From Semisulcospira habei (lineage: Eukaryota; Mollusca; Gastropoda; Semisulcospiridae): 64,000 bases of DNA. The DNA lies in the NCBI GenBank assembly GCA_036245525.1, contig BTPG01000006.1, positions 71,635,939-71,699,938 on the forward strand, written 5' to 3'. Each line of letters opens with the position of its first letter. Within the stretch, counting starts at the first letter, position 1. This document shows, piece by piece, positions 9,778 to 20,699 of this stretch. The translations under genes were made by a program, and so were the position numbers. The notes under the pieces were generated by a model. The model was not told the origin of the DNA and made no database searches. It was given only the letters and a program-made list of their open reading frames with translations.

Positions 9778-10780
9778 CTACACAAGTGCACATTGTGTCC
9801 ACACAGCTGTAAATCGTGTCCTTGTCAAGATAGCTGCACAGTGTGTCATTATCTGTACGTTTATTCTTATCCACAGGTGCATATTGTGTCTTTCTCCAGA
9901 CAGCTGCACATTTTGTCCTTACGTAGACAGTTGTGCATATTGTTCATATCAAGACAGCTGAACATTTTGTTCTTATTCGGACAGCTGTAAATTGTGTCCA
10001 TGTCCAAACAGCTGTACATTTCGTTTTAACCCGGACATCTGTACATATGGTTCTTATTCATATTGTCCATATCCAGACAGCTGTACGTTTTGTCTTTATC
10101 CAGACAGCTGTACATGTTGTCCATATCCAGACAGCTGTACGTCTTGTCTCTATCATGACAGCTCAACATTGTGTCCTTACGCAGAAAGTTGAACATTTTG
10201 TCTATATCCAGACAGCTGTACATTTTGTCTATATCCAGACAGCTGTACATGTTGTCCATATCCACGCAGCTGTACATGTTGTCCATATCTACACAGCTGT
10301 ATATTTTGTCCATATCCAGACAGCTGTGCATGTTGTTCATATCCAGATAGCTGTACATTTTGTGCTTTTCCAGACATCTGTACATTTTGTCCATATTCAG
10401 ACAGCTGTGCATTGTGTCTTTATCCACCTCTTCATATTATGTCCGAATACACACAGCCAATCATTTTGTCCTTTCGAGACAGGTGTACATGTTGTCCTTG
10501 TCTACAGCTGCATATATTTTTTCTTATCCAAACAGCTTACATATTGTTCTGATCCAGACAACTGCACAGTTTGTTATTATCCACATTTCTATATTTTTTC
10601 GTATTCTGTAAATTTGTCATTATCCAAACAGTTGTTCTCTTGTCCTGATCCACAGTTCTTATCTTTTTTTATTGACACAGCCGTTCTCATCCAGACACTT
10701 ACATTTCGCCCTTATCCACGCCAGCACATTTTGTTCTTAAGCAGACAGCTGTGTATTCTCCTTGTCTAGACAGCTGGATA
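9778..10780. repeat. Degenerate 27-bp minisatellite with a CAGCTG core
   Basis: Consensus GACAGCTGTACATTTTGTCC followed by ATATCCA, 27 bp, about 35 units. It is best preserved at 10070-10430 and decays outward. Most units contain the palindrome ACAGCTGT (an E-box and PvuII core). Because 27 is a multiple of three, long frames appear on both strands (VHIQTAVHF, CPYPDSCTF and CLDMDKMYS repeats). I read these as by-products of the array, since no flanking splice sites or start context support a gene. Confidence 0.85.
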
Positions 10781-12177
10781 TTATTTTAATCAGTCTAGAT
10801 ATCAGAATACGTTGAGATCCAGATATATGTTTCTATTTTGTCCTCATGCAATCAGATGTACAATATGTAAGTCTCAAGATAAAAGTAGTTGGTACAATTT
10901 CACATATGTCCCAACAGATGTACATTTCGTTTGAAGGCCCACTACCGCCGTAACTGTTCAAAGATACACTTCTGTAACAGATGCTTACGAAACGCTGCAC
11001 ACAGGTCTAGTTATGATTCGTTTAGACACAGGACACTTCAGTTCAGTACACGTCGTCTTTATATCAAGTAACCTGCCAATGACTCCACTCCGTTCTATAA
11101 ATACAACGCTTTCAGTACGAGAAACAGCTAAAAATGGATTAACACGCTAACGGCTGCAAAGAATAAATAAGTGCGATTACGCGCGTGCTTTTGCTGCGTG
11201 ACCAAACTACTATTAAAGTTCATTAGGTGTGTCGACAAGGCATAACACACACAAATGGTGCTGAAATGTGCCTTCAGATTTATGCGTAATGGTACTTTAA
11301 TTTTATCGTGCAAGCAGGTCTACAGTTCGTCACTCTTCAGATAAAAGTAGTTGGTATAATTGACTTCTGTCCCAACCCCACCTGGATCTGCCCTTGGGGC
11401 ATTTGGGTGGGATTAACCACTTTTTATTTCCCAGGGTTTCCCTGGTCAGCCCCACAGGGTGGGATTTTCTCTTTTTTTCTGGAGCATATTTTCTGTCTAC
11501 CGTTGGTCCATTCACGTGTGTTTTCATTTATTTTAATTCTCCCTACTGCCAGCAGTCCTTGATATTGGATGTGCATTGCAAAAATGGTCTGCTGCACTTA
11601 AGAGATGATTAGTTGCGTTAACGCAATTTTTATGTATCATTTCGCTGTAGATATATTTTAACTGAAATGATTTTCTAATCTTTCTTGAAGGTTCAGGGTC
11701 CCTAGCACGTCTTAGGTTTATTTTGCATTTTAGACCTCCTGGCGACATACATTCAGTATTGATTGATCCGTGAATGCAAGACTAAGCGATCACGTGATAC
11801 GCAACTGGGTTCGTCTGCTATAGCCGCCATTTTGTGCAGCAGAGATGGCCTAGGTGCAGAGTAGCGATCGTGAACGTGGAAGGTTTTTACAAGATAAAGA
11901 CGTCAAAGAACTAAATAACTATAATTACAACCGCTGCATTGTTGGAAAGATCGGAGGTCACCTTGAATTTAATGTCGGCGAAAATGAGGCGATCTCCGTG
12001 ACTCCAACAGAACAAGTCAGTGATTTGGGGAAAATACATACTGAGTACACAGTTATGAAGGAATCCGTCCTCAGACACTAAATCATTGCACCAGTCCAAA
12101 GCGATGTTAGCCGATAGACACTAACAGCATCGTGATTTGCATATAATTATAATAAGCTCAGTTTATTCCTATTTACC
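10781..12177. other. No gene; one short internal duplication
   Basis: AAGATAAAAGTAGTTGGTA at ~10874 recurs at ~11340, each followed within 30 bp by CTGTCCCAAC or TGTCCCAAC. Small frames here, such as 11854-12081, have no recognisable similarity. Otherwise no signal was seen. Confidence 0.5.
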
Positions 12178-12270
12178 CTTAGCTAAGTAGGTATTGCACG
12201 CAGACTTAAATCACACGCAGGATTTGACTGATGACGTCACTGACGCGGGTTCAAACCCCACCCCTTCTCC
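12178..12270 (+). ncRNA. tRNA-like sequence, possible SINE head
   Basis: TTAGCTAAGTAGG resembles a Pol III A box and GCGGGTTCAAACCCCA, about 65 nt later, is a good B box. The spacing would fit a class II tRNA ancestor. AT-rich sequence follows directly. No clean cloverleaf was found, so a decayed tRNA-derived SINE is likelier than a functional tRNA. Confidence 0.4.
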
Positions 12271-13714
12271 CGTGGTGTTATTTGATTATTTATTATTTAT
12301 TTATGTTGTGTTTATTTTTTACTTATTTCTTTATACATTTATCATATTGCTATTGCTGTTTGTTTTGTTTTTCTGCTCGTGGTACTGGTCTTTAGAATGG
12401 CTGGCTATCTTATTCTTTCAAACGTATTTCTTTCGATTTCTTAAAAATAATCATCATGAGTTCCCACTGGAAGAATGTTTGCGATCCATGTCTGATTTTC
12501 TTTTCCACTGGCACCTAGACATTATTTTAAGACAACAATTCAGTGTTCTCAACTTTTGCCATACCTTTTTTTTTATTTATAAGAATGTTGCTTTGCGAAA
12601 TGAAGCGTTGGGGGAATCCCCTCTCCAATCTATTTATAAATCGATGCCGTACAGCAGTAGAAGGGTTAAACAACAATTTTCTGTTTTTTATAAGCGTGTC
12701 GTGCCGCAGTTTTGAAAATATAACATTTTTTTTATGTTAAACCTGTTTTAATTTACAATCGTGTTGTACATCTAGGCTGCCCACGTTTACCCTGTAGTGC
12801 CGGGTATCTTTTCGATTGTCGTCTTCTCTCTTCGCTCAACTTTCCTCTCCTTCCATTAAACGGACAGTTGTACGGGGGGGGGGGGGGGGGGGGAACTCAC
12901 TATTACACCTTCGGGGACATTACCTTTGTTTCTCTGGCATATCATCACATCCGAGAATGACGCATCCAGGCACACTTTCGCCGAGTTCTAACTTCGCTAT
13001 TACTGGTGTTCACTGTGTCTACTGCACAAAATGACCGACTGCAGACGACGAGCGTAACGACGCTGAATGTGCGACGTCACTTGCATCCTGTTTACTTTTG
13101 GGGTTGTTGTTTTTTGTTATTGTTTTGGGGTTGTTGTTTTTTTTTTGTTTGGTTGGGGTTTTTGTTGTTGTTGTTGTTGTTGTTGTTTTCACAAGGAGTG
13201 CAGGCACGTCCTGAGAAAGTGTTGATGCTGTCGGGACTTAGACAATGTACAACAGTCCAGCCAACCATTGTCCCATATGTAAATTTTATTTAATTTGATC
13301 ATCAGAGGTACGAGAATGCTAACTCTATTTCAAACCAGTCTTTGCTATCACATGCATTGTGACAACACTGATCCATCTACCCAATGGAAACAATCGCCGT
13401 AAAAGGACTGTACACAAAATACACGTACACTAAATCCTTTTGTTCCGTTTTCATCTTCCTCTTTATTTTTCATCCATTGACATATAGCTACGTGCTGCTT
13501 TCGTTTGACTCTTTAAAAAATATATATTAATGTATTAATTTATCAATTTATCAATTTATTTACCTATGTCTCAGTTTTGACACGACTACACGGTACGGCT
13601 ATTTGTGGGCTGTTTAGTGATTTTCGACAATACGGATGCAAGCCCTGCGACCCAAACTCACAGACCAGCACACTATTTAGCACCCCCAGGGGCAACTGCT
13701 TACAGTCATGTATT
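12271..13714. other. AT-rich and low-complexity interval
   Basis: 12280-12370 is TTTA/TTTG-rich. A poly-G of about 18 lies at 12875-12892, and 13098-13190 is a degenerate GTT/TTTG tract. Nothing else was identified. Confidence 0.6.
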
Positions 13715-13805
13715 TTAACCCGTTGCGTGTCGGTAGCAGTTTTAGCGGTTTTATTCCTGTAGGAATCATCGCGACTAAAACCGCTACCGACACGCAAAGG
13801 GTCAA
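13715..13805. mobile_element. Hairpin MITE, family HP4
   Basis: Begins TTAACCCGTTGCGTGTCGGT and ends ACCGACACGCAAAGGGTCAA. It is nearly one continuous palindrome (loop near CCTGTAGG). TTAA plus CCCTTTG-like ends fit a piggyBac-type non-autonomous element. Confidence 0.75.
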
Positions 13806-13888
13806 AAACTCAACGAAGAAGTAATTGTAAATTCAAAGCATAAGAATATGGCTACAAAGTAAGCCAAGCATGGCTACAAAGTATGCCA

Positions 13889-13953
13889 AGCAAGAGGCAT
13901 AGAACCTCAATGGCTCCCGCGACTGCGGGTGCTCATGAGGTTTTATGCCTCTT
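13889..13953. mobile_element. Hairpin MITE, family HP2 (core)
   Basis: CAAGAGGCATAGAACCTCA pairs with TGAGGTTTTATGCCTCTT around a GC-rich centre. Other copies define the family ends. Confidence 0.75.
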
Positions 13954-13983
13954 AGAGTTGGATGGTTCCGGCTGTGTCCCGGG

Positions 13984-14117
13984 TTAACTCATTCAGCCCC
14001 GACACACCACAGCAAGGCATGGATCGAGCACGATAGTTCAAGGATGGTGCCAGTATAGCTTGGCGCCCAAAGGTGCCAAGCTATTCTGCCACCACCCTTG
14101 AACTATCATGCTCGATC
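13984..14117. mobile_element. Hairpin MITE, family HP1
   Basis: Starts TTAACTCATTCAGCCC. The palindromic core (14022-14117) pairs AGTTCAAGGATGGTGCCAG with the matching arm around AGCTTGGCGCC. The right terminus is decayed. Confidence 0.75.
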
Positions 14118-14138
14118 TGTCTCTAGAGTTGATATATA

Positions 14139-14225
14139 GTCAGTACTCAAACCAAGGGGAATCACAGCGCTGGACAGACAACAGTTAGATCCCCTGCCCC
14201 CGCCTATCAGGCACCCAATCGCCAG
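14139..14225 (+). repeat. 87-bp direct repeat, copy 1
   Basis: Identical over 87 bp to 14514-14600, 375 bp away. It begins GTCAGTACTCAAACCAAGGG and ends CACCCAATCGCCAG. Confidence 0.95.
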
Positions 14226-14469
14226 CCCACAGAGAAATACGCAGGTATAGAATAAGACAATCATTTCCATTCCTAATAAGAATGGATCAGGTCTCTTATA
14301 TAACCCATGTCTTTCTCCGGAACTTAGGAAGTAGGCAGGAGAAACATACATACACAAACATGAAGGTGCGCTACTATATGTGGTCGGGTAAATACCCTGA
14401 TTTCCCACAGTAGATGCACAGAACATTACACAACAATGTAACGATACAAATTTTGCCTCGAGTTATACA

Positions 14470-14600
14470 TGATACTCACAAACCAGATAGGTGAGGCTAG
14501 CGCTGGCAGAATTGTCAGTACTCAAACCAAGGGGAATCACAGCGCTGGACAGACAACAGTTAGATCCCCTGCCCCCGCCTATCAGGCACCCAATCGCCAG
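14470..14600 (+). repeat. 87-bp direct repeat copy 2 plus upstream homology to Penelope 3' region
   Basis: 14514-14600 repeats 14139-14225 exactly. The preceding ACTCACAAACCAGATAGGTG and GCGCTGG resemble ACTCACTAATCAGTTAGGTG and GCGCTGG at ~32467-32500, with CCCTTGCCC/CCCCTGCCC blocks in the same order. It is probably a fragment of the same repeat family. Confidence 0.65.
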
Positions 14601-15467
14601 TCGTTCAGATGGCAACTTTAGAATTGGGGATTTCGGTGTTGGGGTAGAATGTGTTAAACCTTAATACCCAGCAACGTTTTGAAATTATTTATATGATGGC
14701 AGATATGACTGAACAAAGTTGTAGCGTTTGCAAAGCGAATGACTGTAAATGTACCAACCTTAGGTATAGTAAGTGCTGAGGCAGTGTGACCTACAAGCTA
14801 CAATCACGTTCAGTACGAGTGCTAATCAGACACTCCCTCGGGTTGCCACTACAGTCACTTTCAGTGAGATTTTGTGTGCAGCTTCAGCACATCGCACTGA
14901 GAGGATTTAGGTATTTTGGCTAGATGATTATATAATAAGATTTTAAAATTACGATTGCTTGTGCATTCAACTACAACATGGAGGAATGTCGCGACCTCAT
15001 AAGCATACATTCATTAAAGAGAATTTAAGAAAACGTATTCCTTTTGAAATGAAAGCTTCATCCTTTTAACATAATATTTGTTGCGCTATTTACTAATTTT
15101 GTTATATTTTATTTTATTTTATTTTATTTTATTTTATTTTACCTTATTTTTTTTTTTATTTTTTTATTCTTGTATTATACTTTTTTTATTTAAAATTAAC
15201 ATTATTTGTACTTTGATTAAGTTTATTTCAATATATTTCTTTTTATTTCATTTTGAGTTGATGAATTTCAAGCTTAGTTTGTCGTCTTCCTTCTTTCTTA
15301 GCGACTGTTACCTTAATTATTTGCTCTCCATTTTTCTGTAAAATCAAGCCCTTTTTCGCTTAGCTTTAGTCTTGTAATTGATTTGACCATTTTCACCACA
15401 CACACAAAAATATGTTTTTAACAGTTCGCAATTTCGGTGTGACGACTTATTTATTCACTGCGTGTGA
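14601..15467. other. No gene; (TTTTA)n at 15106-15145
   Basis: Unique-looking AT-rich sequence with a TTTTA pentanucleotide run of about eight units and further T-rich sequence to ~15250. Confidence 0.6.
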
Positions 15468-15548
15468 TTAACCCTTTGGACGTCGGTAGCAGATGTGTCA
15501 CGATAAATCATCGCGACAAAATCCTCTATCGACAACCAAAAGGGTTAA
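15468..15548. mobile_element. Hairpin MITE, family HP4, diverged
   Basis: 81 bp from TTAACCCTTTGGACGTCGGT to CAAAAGGGTTAA. Ends are well kept while the middle stem is degraded. Confidence 0.7.
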
Positions 15549-15675
15549 TGAGGATGGCTCTATAATCCCTCGTGATTTAATACACCAAGTCAGTCAAAAC
15601 ATTCGTGATTTTCTATTTGTCGTGCATGACTTATGATGGTTGCTACCCAATGCAGCGCCGGATCAATCAGTTTTA

Positions 15676-15794
15676 AAGGTGGGGGGGGGGGGAGGGGGTG
15701 CTGAACGACAATATAAAAACTGTATACTGTTCAGGAGCGAATGGCGCGTGCTTCCAGGGTCCGAAAAATTCGAAAAGCGGGAGGTGGGGGGGGG

Positions 15795-15830
<36 letters not shown>

Positions 15831-15995
15831 CGAAACAGAGAAGATACCTAAAAGCGGGACACGTGGGGTGGGAGGTGCTGCGATAACATTAAACCACCCC
15901 CCTCCTTCTCGGACCATGTTGTGGCCTGGTAGTAAATGTTGGTTTTTTTAAGCCGAGGGGGGTGCTGTAGTACCAAAGCACCCCCCCCCCCCCTG
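15676..15995. repeat. Poly-G, (GA)n and poly-C patches
   Basis: G-runs at ~15679-15695 and ~15786-15798 (followed by GA repeats), and a C-run at ~15981-15993. No gene was seen; long frames here are artefacts of the repeats. Confidence 0.8.
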
Positions 15996-16115
15996 GATCC
16001 GGCCCTGCAATGTGTGCGTGCGCGTGTGCGTGTGTGCGGGAGAAAATAAAAGAAGACAAAACATCGCGTTGAGTTTCCTTCAAAATCCTCTTTCTTGCCC
16101 TAACAATAATAATAC

Positions 16116-16286
16116 ACAGTAAACTTCGGATATAACAAATCACCAGAGGACCTAGTTTTGTTTGTTGTTATATCCGAAGTTTGTTATAAACGAAGTAAAA
16201 GATGGCTGTCGGAACCTTTAAAAAATATGTTGTGATATACGACTTTTGTTTTATCCGACCTTGTTATAATCGGAATAGACTGTAGT
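16116..16286. mobile_element. Tc1/mariner-pogo-like MITE
   Basis: Left end TACACAGTAAACTTCGGATA, right end (reverse complement) TACAGTCTATTCCGATTATA. Inside, ATATCCGAAGTTTGTTATAA and TTATCCGACCTTGTTATAAT repeat the 'TTCGgATATAACaA' theme typical of Tigger/pogo-type terminal repeats. TA-flanked, about 170 bp, no coding capacity. Confidence 0.55.
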
Positions 16287-16299
16287 AATAATAATAACA

Positions 16300-16635
16300 C
16301 ATACATATATACATACATACATACATGCATACATACATACATACATACATACATACATACATACATACATACATGCATGCATGCATGCATGCATGCATGC
16401 ATGCAAACAAACATACATACATACATACATACATGCACACACATACATACATAGATACACACATACATACATACATACATACATACATACATACATACAT
16501 ACATGCATGCATGCATGCATGCATACAAACATACATACATACATACATGCACACACATACATACATAGATACACACATACATACATACATACATACATAC
16601 ATACATACATACAAACATACAAACATACATTCATG
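16300..16635. repeat. Compound (CATA)n/(CATG)n microsatellite
   Basis: ACATACAT blocks alternate with GCATGCAT blocks. A higher-order segment (ACATACATGCACACACATACAT...) occurs twice, ~16410-16480 and ~16530-16600. Apparent 130-148-aa frames are spurious. Confidence 0.95.
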
Positions 16636-17044
16636 CATGTTTTCGTTCAGCCTCTTCCGAATGAGACGATACACGGTCGGATCTAAGAGCACGCCCACTT
16701 GTCATGGGGGATCGACACCATAAAAACCTCAAGACTAGTTCCTGGTTCCCCGTGTGCCTGCATGTTGAGGCGCATGTTTCAGTAGGTATCTAGGTCGTTT
16801 GACATTCTAGCGCACAACGAGTTTGTTGTGTGGGTTTTTTCTTGTTTTTTTTTTGCAAATATTTTGGCAAAGGACCACTTTTCTCTACCAATTTTAAAAC
16901 AAAATTTCATTCCCCTTACAAGAAACTCGAACAATGTGTCAATGTTGTTCTACAGTCGTAAAAAAATAGGATTTTGTTTTTCGTGAAATTACTGATTTTG
17001 CATCCCTAAATGTGCTCCAGATATATTCAACCCAGTATAAAAAA
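16636..17044. other. No feature recognised
   Basis: AT-rich unique-looking sequence. Confidence 0.4.
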
Positions 17045-17215
17045 AAACGCAATCCAGACCAAAAGTGAGTGCCAAGCGTGTAAAATGCAGAGAAGAACCC
17101 AACGGAGAACGAAACACGCTAAGAAAAGACAGTTACTACACAATTTATTAATTTTTCGGGTATAAAATAGACAAACAAACCAGTATAAGAAAGATCCATT
17201 TTCGTGTGAATGCGT
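17045..17215 (-). mobile_element. Penelope-like element terminal fragment
   Basis: The reverse complement contains CCCGAAAAATTAATAAATTG, CTTTTCTTAGCGTGTTTCG and CTCCGTTGGGTTCTTCTC, matching the 3' end at 33615-33698. It then runs into GCATTTTACACGCTTGGCAC and TTTTGGTCTGGATT, matching the inverted 52-bp repeat of 31708-31886. The GACAAAGGGTATT segment is deleted here. Confidence 0.75.
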
Positions 17216-17956
17216 AAGTTGGCCAAGTTTTCACACCTGAAACAGCACAAGCATAAAAGAAGACTGCATGCTTGACCTGTAGATTAAAATCTGGCCGTTT
17301 ACCGCCGGGACTTTCTTAGGGTATTAAAAATGGCTTGTTCTTGTCTTTACACCAAATTTGTACGATTGTACAGCAAAATCAACAAATAATAGGGAAAAAT
17401 AGTTCATAATTATTAGGTCAATTGTCATTCAATGATATATGTTCTTAAAGTGGTACAGGAAATTGTTTCTTTGCGGAGTTATCTGAAAACAAGATGGAAT
17501 GAACGATAACCCACAAAGGCCCTTCTATATGAGAGCTGTCCTCGCTGTCAATGGTCTCTGACTTTTGTCTTTGACCTGATTCTGATGTTGAATTATCTCC
17601 TGTTGAAAAAGTCTCGCAGATCTGCCAATGCGTCAGTGAGTTCTATAAGGGGCACAGGGCATACGCGTCATTGATTTGTCAAACGTCATTTGTCATGACG
17701 TAAGTTTTAGTTTTTACCTAATTTTATATTTTACGTGATATGAGTTTCACTTTCGCTTCATAGACTTGAGAAAATGGTGACAAAACTAGAACTTCACGAT
17801 ACAATTTCAGTCTTGCTATAATTTGTGTGTAGGCAGGTTGACTTTACCTAGCTACATGATATACTAAGTACACGGGTCACCTGCATGCTCTTCTGAAAAC
17901 GCGTCAATGTGTGTGTGCGTGTTAGTGCGTGCGTGCGCGCGCGCTCGAAACATCTC
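17216..17956. other. No feature recognised
   Basis: Unique-looking sequence. GCGTGCGC-type purine/pyrimidine alternation appears at ~17905-17945. Confidence 0.4.
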
Positions 17957-18008
17957 CAAGAGGCATAGATCCTCATGCGCCTACAGGGCGCATGAGGATC
18001 TATTCCTT
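17957..18008. mobile_element. Hairpin, family HP2 (short core)
   Basis: CAAGAGGCATAGATCCTCATGCGCC pairs with GGCGCATGAGGATCTATTCCTT; the loop is TACA. Confidence 0.75.
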
Positions 18009-18065
18009 CAAAATCCTCTCTCTTGCCCTTATGATGATCTATTCTTCCTGGAGATGGGCTCTTGT

Positions 18066-18080
18066 TTGTGTGTATGTGTC

Positions 18081-18148
<68 letters not shown>
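18066..18148. repeat. (GT)n(GA)n compound microsatellite
   Basis: GT repeats to ~18098, then about 25 GA units directly preceding R1 copy 2, as in copy 1. Confidence 0.95.
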
Positions 18149-18152
<4 letters not shown>

Positions 18153-18525
18153 GTCATATTTAGAGTATTATGTCAGTGTTTGCGTGGTAACGGAGTTGCC
18201 CCTTTTACATCACCGCCACTGTCTGACTTTTTCTAGAAGTAAAGGGGTTTTTTAGTGTTTTAATTCTTTTCTGAAAAGAATTAATTTTTACCAAAGAAGT
18301 TGAAAGAATGCAAAACTGGCTAACGAACTCATCCAATGTCTTTCTCTAAACTAGCTATATGCAAAAGTTCAAGTAAATATGACAAAAATTACGGACTGTA
18401 ATCTTGGTCAACCGACTTCCTATAAACGTTGGTTTATGTCTTCAATGAGACATTCAATTACAATATGCTCGGAGGATCTCTTAGCCACCCACTTAAGAAA
18501 GTATTTCGCCAAGTTTCAAGCTTGT
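18149..18525 (+). repeat. Dispersed repeat R1, copy 2
   Basis: Begins ATGACGTCATATTTAGAG after (GA)n and is collinear with 9012-9390 to TTTCAAGCTTGT. Roughly 80-85 percent identical by eye. Confidence 0.8.
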
Positions 18526-18832
18526 GTGTACAGAAATATCGGAGATTCTCTTGTTTCAGTACATACATACGCACACAGATACATACGCACATACGCACAT
18601 ACGGGGATTCGCGCCAAATGTACGTTCAGCAGCGAGGTTAGCGTAACAATACATGACGTAATTTTTATCTTGTTACTTCAATTGTTAGAGGTTTAGCTTG
18701 CTCGCCTTTGACATCATGGACATGCTATTAAATTCGCCCCACCTCGACCCGTTATAAAAATAAAAAAAAAGTCCCTTCTATAAATAAAAGGGACTTAAAA
18801 ACGTTGTGCACTCAATGTCAAACGGCTCATAA
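18526..18832. other. No feature recognised
   Basis: Short ACATACGCACA-type repeats at 18560-18600; otherwise nothing. Confidence 0.4.
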
Positions 18833-18972
18833 CCCAATGTGCATAAGGCCATCGGGCTGACGTCGTGCGCCGTTGGCCCGCGCACGGTCGTGCGCCGTTG
18901 CGGGCCCGCGCATGGTCGTGCGCGGGCGGCCAACGGCGGCCGATGTCGGCCCGATGGCCTTTGCGCACCGGG
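18833..18972. mobile_element. GC-rich hairpin element, family HP7
   Basis: CCCAATGTGCATAAGGCCAT and ATGGCCTTTGCGCACCGGG form the ends. The interior is GC-rich (CGTGCGCCGTTGGCCCGCGC and its complement). The closest relative is 23847-23950. Superfamily unknown. Confidence 0.65.
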
Positions 18973-19218
18973 AAGGTACTTTGTCTGACCTTTATCGCTT
19001 TCAGCTACACGTGCACGACTGAATCACATCCTACAGTCAGCGTTTTGACACCTTGACTGTCAGACGGAGCTCAGAAAACAAACACCAAATGCAATAGGTC
19101 TACAGATACTCATGTGTTCCTGCAGTCGCTGGAGGGGCATGAGGGTTTCTGCCTTTTGCTGGCGTGATTCACATCCGTGTGCCTTTTGCAGATAGAGTTG
19201 TACCGGAGTGTTCTCCTT

Positions 19219-19290
19219 GGTGCGCAAAAGGCCATCGGGCGGATGTCGGCTGTGCGCAGGCCAACACTAAGCGGTCTGATTGCCTTTAAC
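19219..19290. mobile_element. HP7 fragment joined to HP2
   Basis: GTGCGCAAAAGGCCATCGGGC followed by TGCGCAGGCCAACACTAAG. It runs into TTAACCCCTTGACTGCC of the next element. Confidence 0.5.
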
Positions 19291-19505
19291 CCCTTGACTG
19301 CCGAGAAAAAGTGAACACGATCCTGCAAGAGACATAGATTCTCATGGGTCCCCACAACTGCGGGTCAGTGCTCATGAGGATCTATGCCTCTTGCTGAGAC
19401 CAGTGTGTATCAATGTTTTTTTCGACGGTTGTGACCGTTGGATGTTAAATTCATCAAAGATTCCAGGAACAAAAATGTACGAACAGTGGCAGGAAACGGA
19501 TTTAT
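19286..19505 (+). mobile_element. Hairpin MITE, family HP2
   Basis: TTAACCCCTTGACTGCCGAG, then a spacer and hairpin 19325-19393 (GCAAGAGACATAGATTCTCA with its partner), then TTTTTTCGACGG and GATTCCAGGAACA to CAGTGGCAGG. This copy is one of the better guides to the family layout. Confidence 0.75.
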
Positions 19506-19574
19506 TGACGCATTGGATTAGTACGGTAGTTTCGTAGACATCGTTTTTTGGCTTTTTGCAGTGAAGAAGTTAGC

Positions 19575-19668
19575 ACATTCGAAACGTGTCGCATCCGGAT
19601 TCGCGGCTTTATGCCGGCTTTATGCTTTACGCCGCAAATCCGGTTGCGGCACGTCTCGAAAGAGCTAA
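19575..19668. mobile_element. Hairpin MITE, family HP3
   Basis: CATTCGAAACGTGTCGCATC pairs with GGTTGCGGCACGTCTCGAA around an AT-rich, partly duplicated centre. Confidence 0.7.
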
Positions 19669-19672
19669 GCTT

Positions 19673-19873
19673 CACTGACTGCTGAGAAAAAAGTGAACAT
19701 GATCCAGCTGCCAGAGGCATAGTTCCTCATGACCCCCGCAATTACGGGGCTCATAAGGATCTATGCCTCTTGCTGACATCACTTTGAATCTATGTTCCTT
19801 GGACGGCTGGGAATTAACTCAGATTTGAGAACCTGTGCGTAATCTGCGTCCACTGGCAGTGAGTGAGGGTTAA
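19673..19873 (+). mobile_element. Hairpin MITE, family HP2
   Basis: CACTGACTGCTGAGAAAAA, hairpin 19709-19773, then TTCCTTGGACGGCTGGG and CACTGGCAGTGAGTGAGGGTTAA. The terminal TTAA is at 19870-19873. Confidence 0.75.
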
Positions 19874-20484
19874 CACACTCACATTTAACACACCACAAAG
19901 GAGGAAACAGGTTTACCTGACTAGGTCAAAGGTAGTGCCCGATTAGCTTAGCTCCGGGAATTGCTCTTGATCAACATTGCCGATCCACCTCCCGGGTTTG
20001 TCTGTCTTTTCAAAAGTCATTATCAGGTGTGAGTGTGTTTTTTGTTTCACCGGTGAGCGAAACCGTACACTGATTAATTTGATTTATACAGTTTCTTCAA
20101 TTTTATGAGTTTTCTTGTAGTAATCCAGGCTAACCTGACTGAAGAAAAACAAAGTTCGTAAAAGACTCCAAAAAGTGTGGGAACTCTCAGTGGTCCTTTT
20201 AAAGTTTTTGAAGTTGGATTCCGGTGGTGAAGGTCTTTGAATTGTCATTGAATTGCATGTTACACTCCGACGTAGGAAATTCTCCTTTGGAAGAAAAAGG
20301 CGCCGCTTGAAGCCAAGACATGCTAAACTTAATTATGGTACCCACAATGCCTCATGCATTATGTATTTTTCGTCGGTGCCGACGCAATTTACAGGTAAAT
20401 AGAAAGTGTTTACAATTTCTTCAAATTGCCATTTAGATAAGACCGCACATCAGATCGCGTCTTGATTTGCATCGTTATTGTCTG
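19874..20484. other. No feature recognised
   Basis: Unique-looking sequence, no coding or repeat signal seen. Confidence 0.4.
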
Positions 20485-20697
20485 TTAACCCATTAAATCC
20501 TGATGCTGATTTTTTTTAATTAGCTTATTGTCCTATGAAGGCTACATTACATATTAAGAGATAAATCAACCATTTTAGTTCAAGGGTGGTGCCAGAATAG
20601 CTTGGCGCCTCAGGCGCCAAGCTATTCTGGCGCCACCCTTGAACAATCATAGTCAATTTTATTTCAGCCGATATTGTATCAGGATGAAAAGGGTTAA
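20485..20697. mobile_element. Hairpin MITE, family HP1 (subfamily b)
   Basis: 213 bp from TTAACCCATTAAATCCTGA to TCAGGATGAAAAGGGTTAA. Core hairpin 20578-20644 is near perfect around GGCGCCTCAGGCGCC. Outer arms differ from subfamily a but match 31404-31628. Confidence 0.85.
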
Positions 20698-20699
20698 GA

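Noticed and set aside
9933..10769. 278-codon frame with a nine-residue repeat (VHIQTAVHF)
   Set aside because: Follows from a 27-bp repeat. Equivalent frames are open in other registers, and no start, splice or signal supports expression. Kept only as a finding.
9778..10780. CRISPR-like array
   Set aside because: The repeats are contiguous and degenerate with no spacers, and the context is eukaryotic.
16184..16723. Six overlapping Cys/Tyr/Met or His/Thr/Tyr-rich frames
   Set aside because: Tetranucleotide microsatellite read in all frames.
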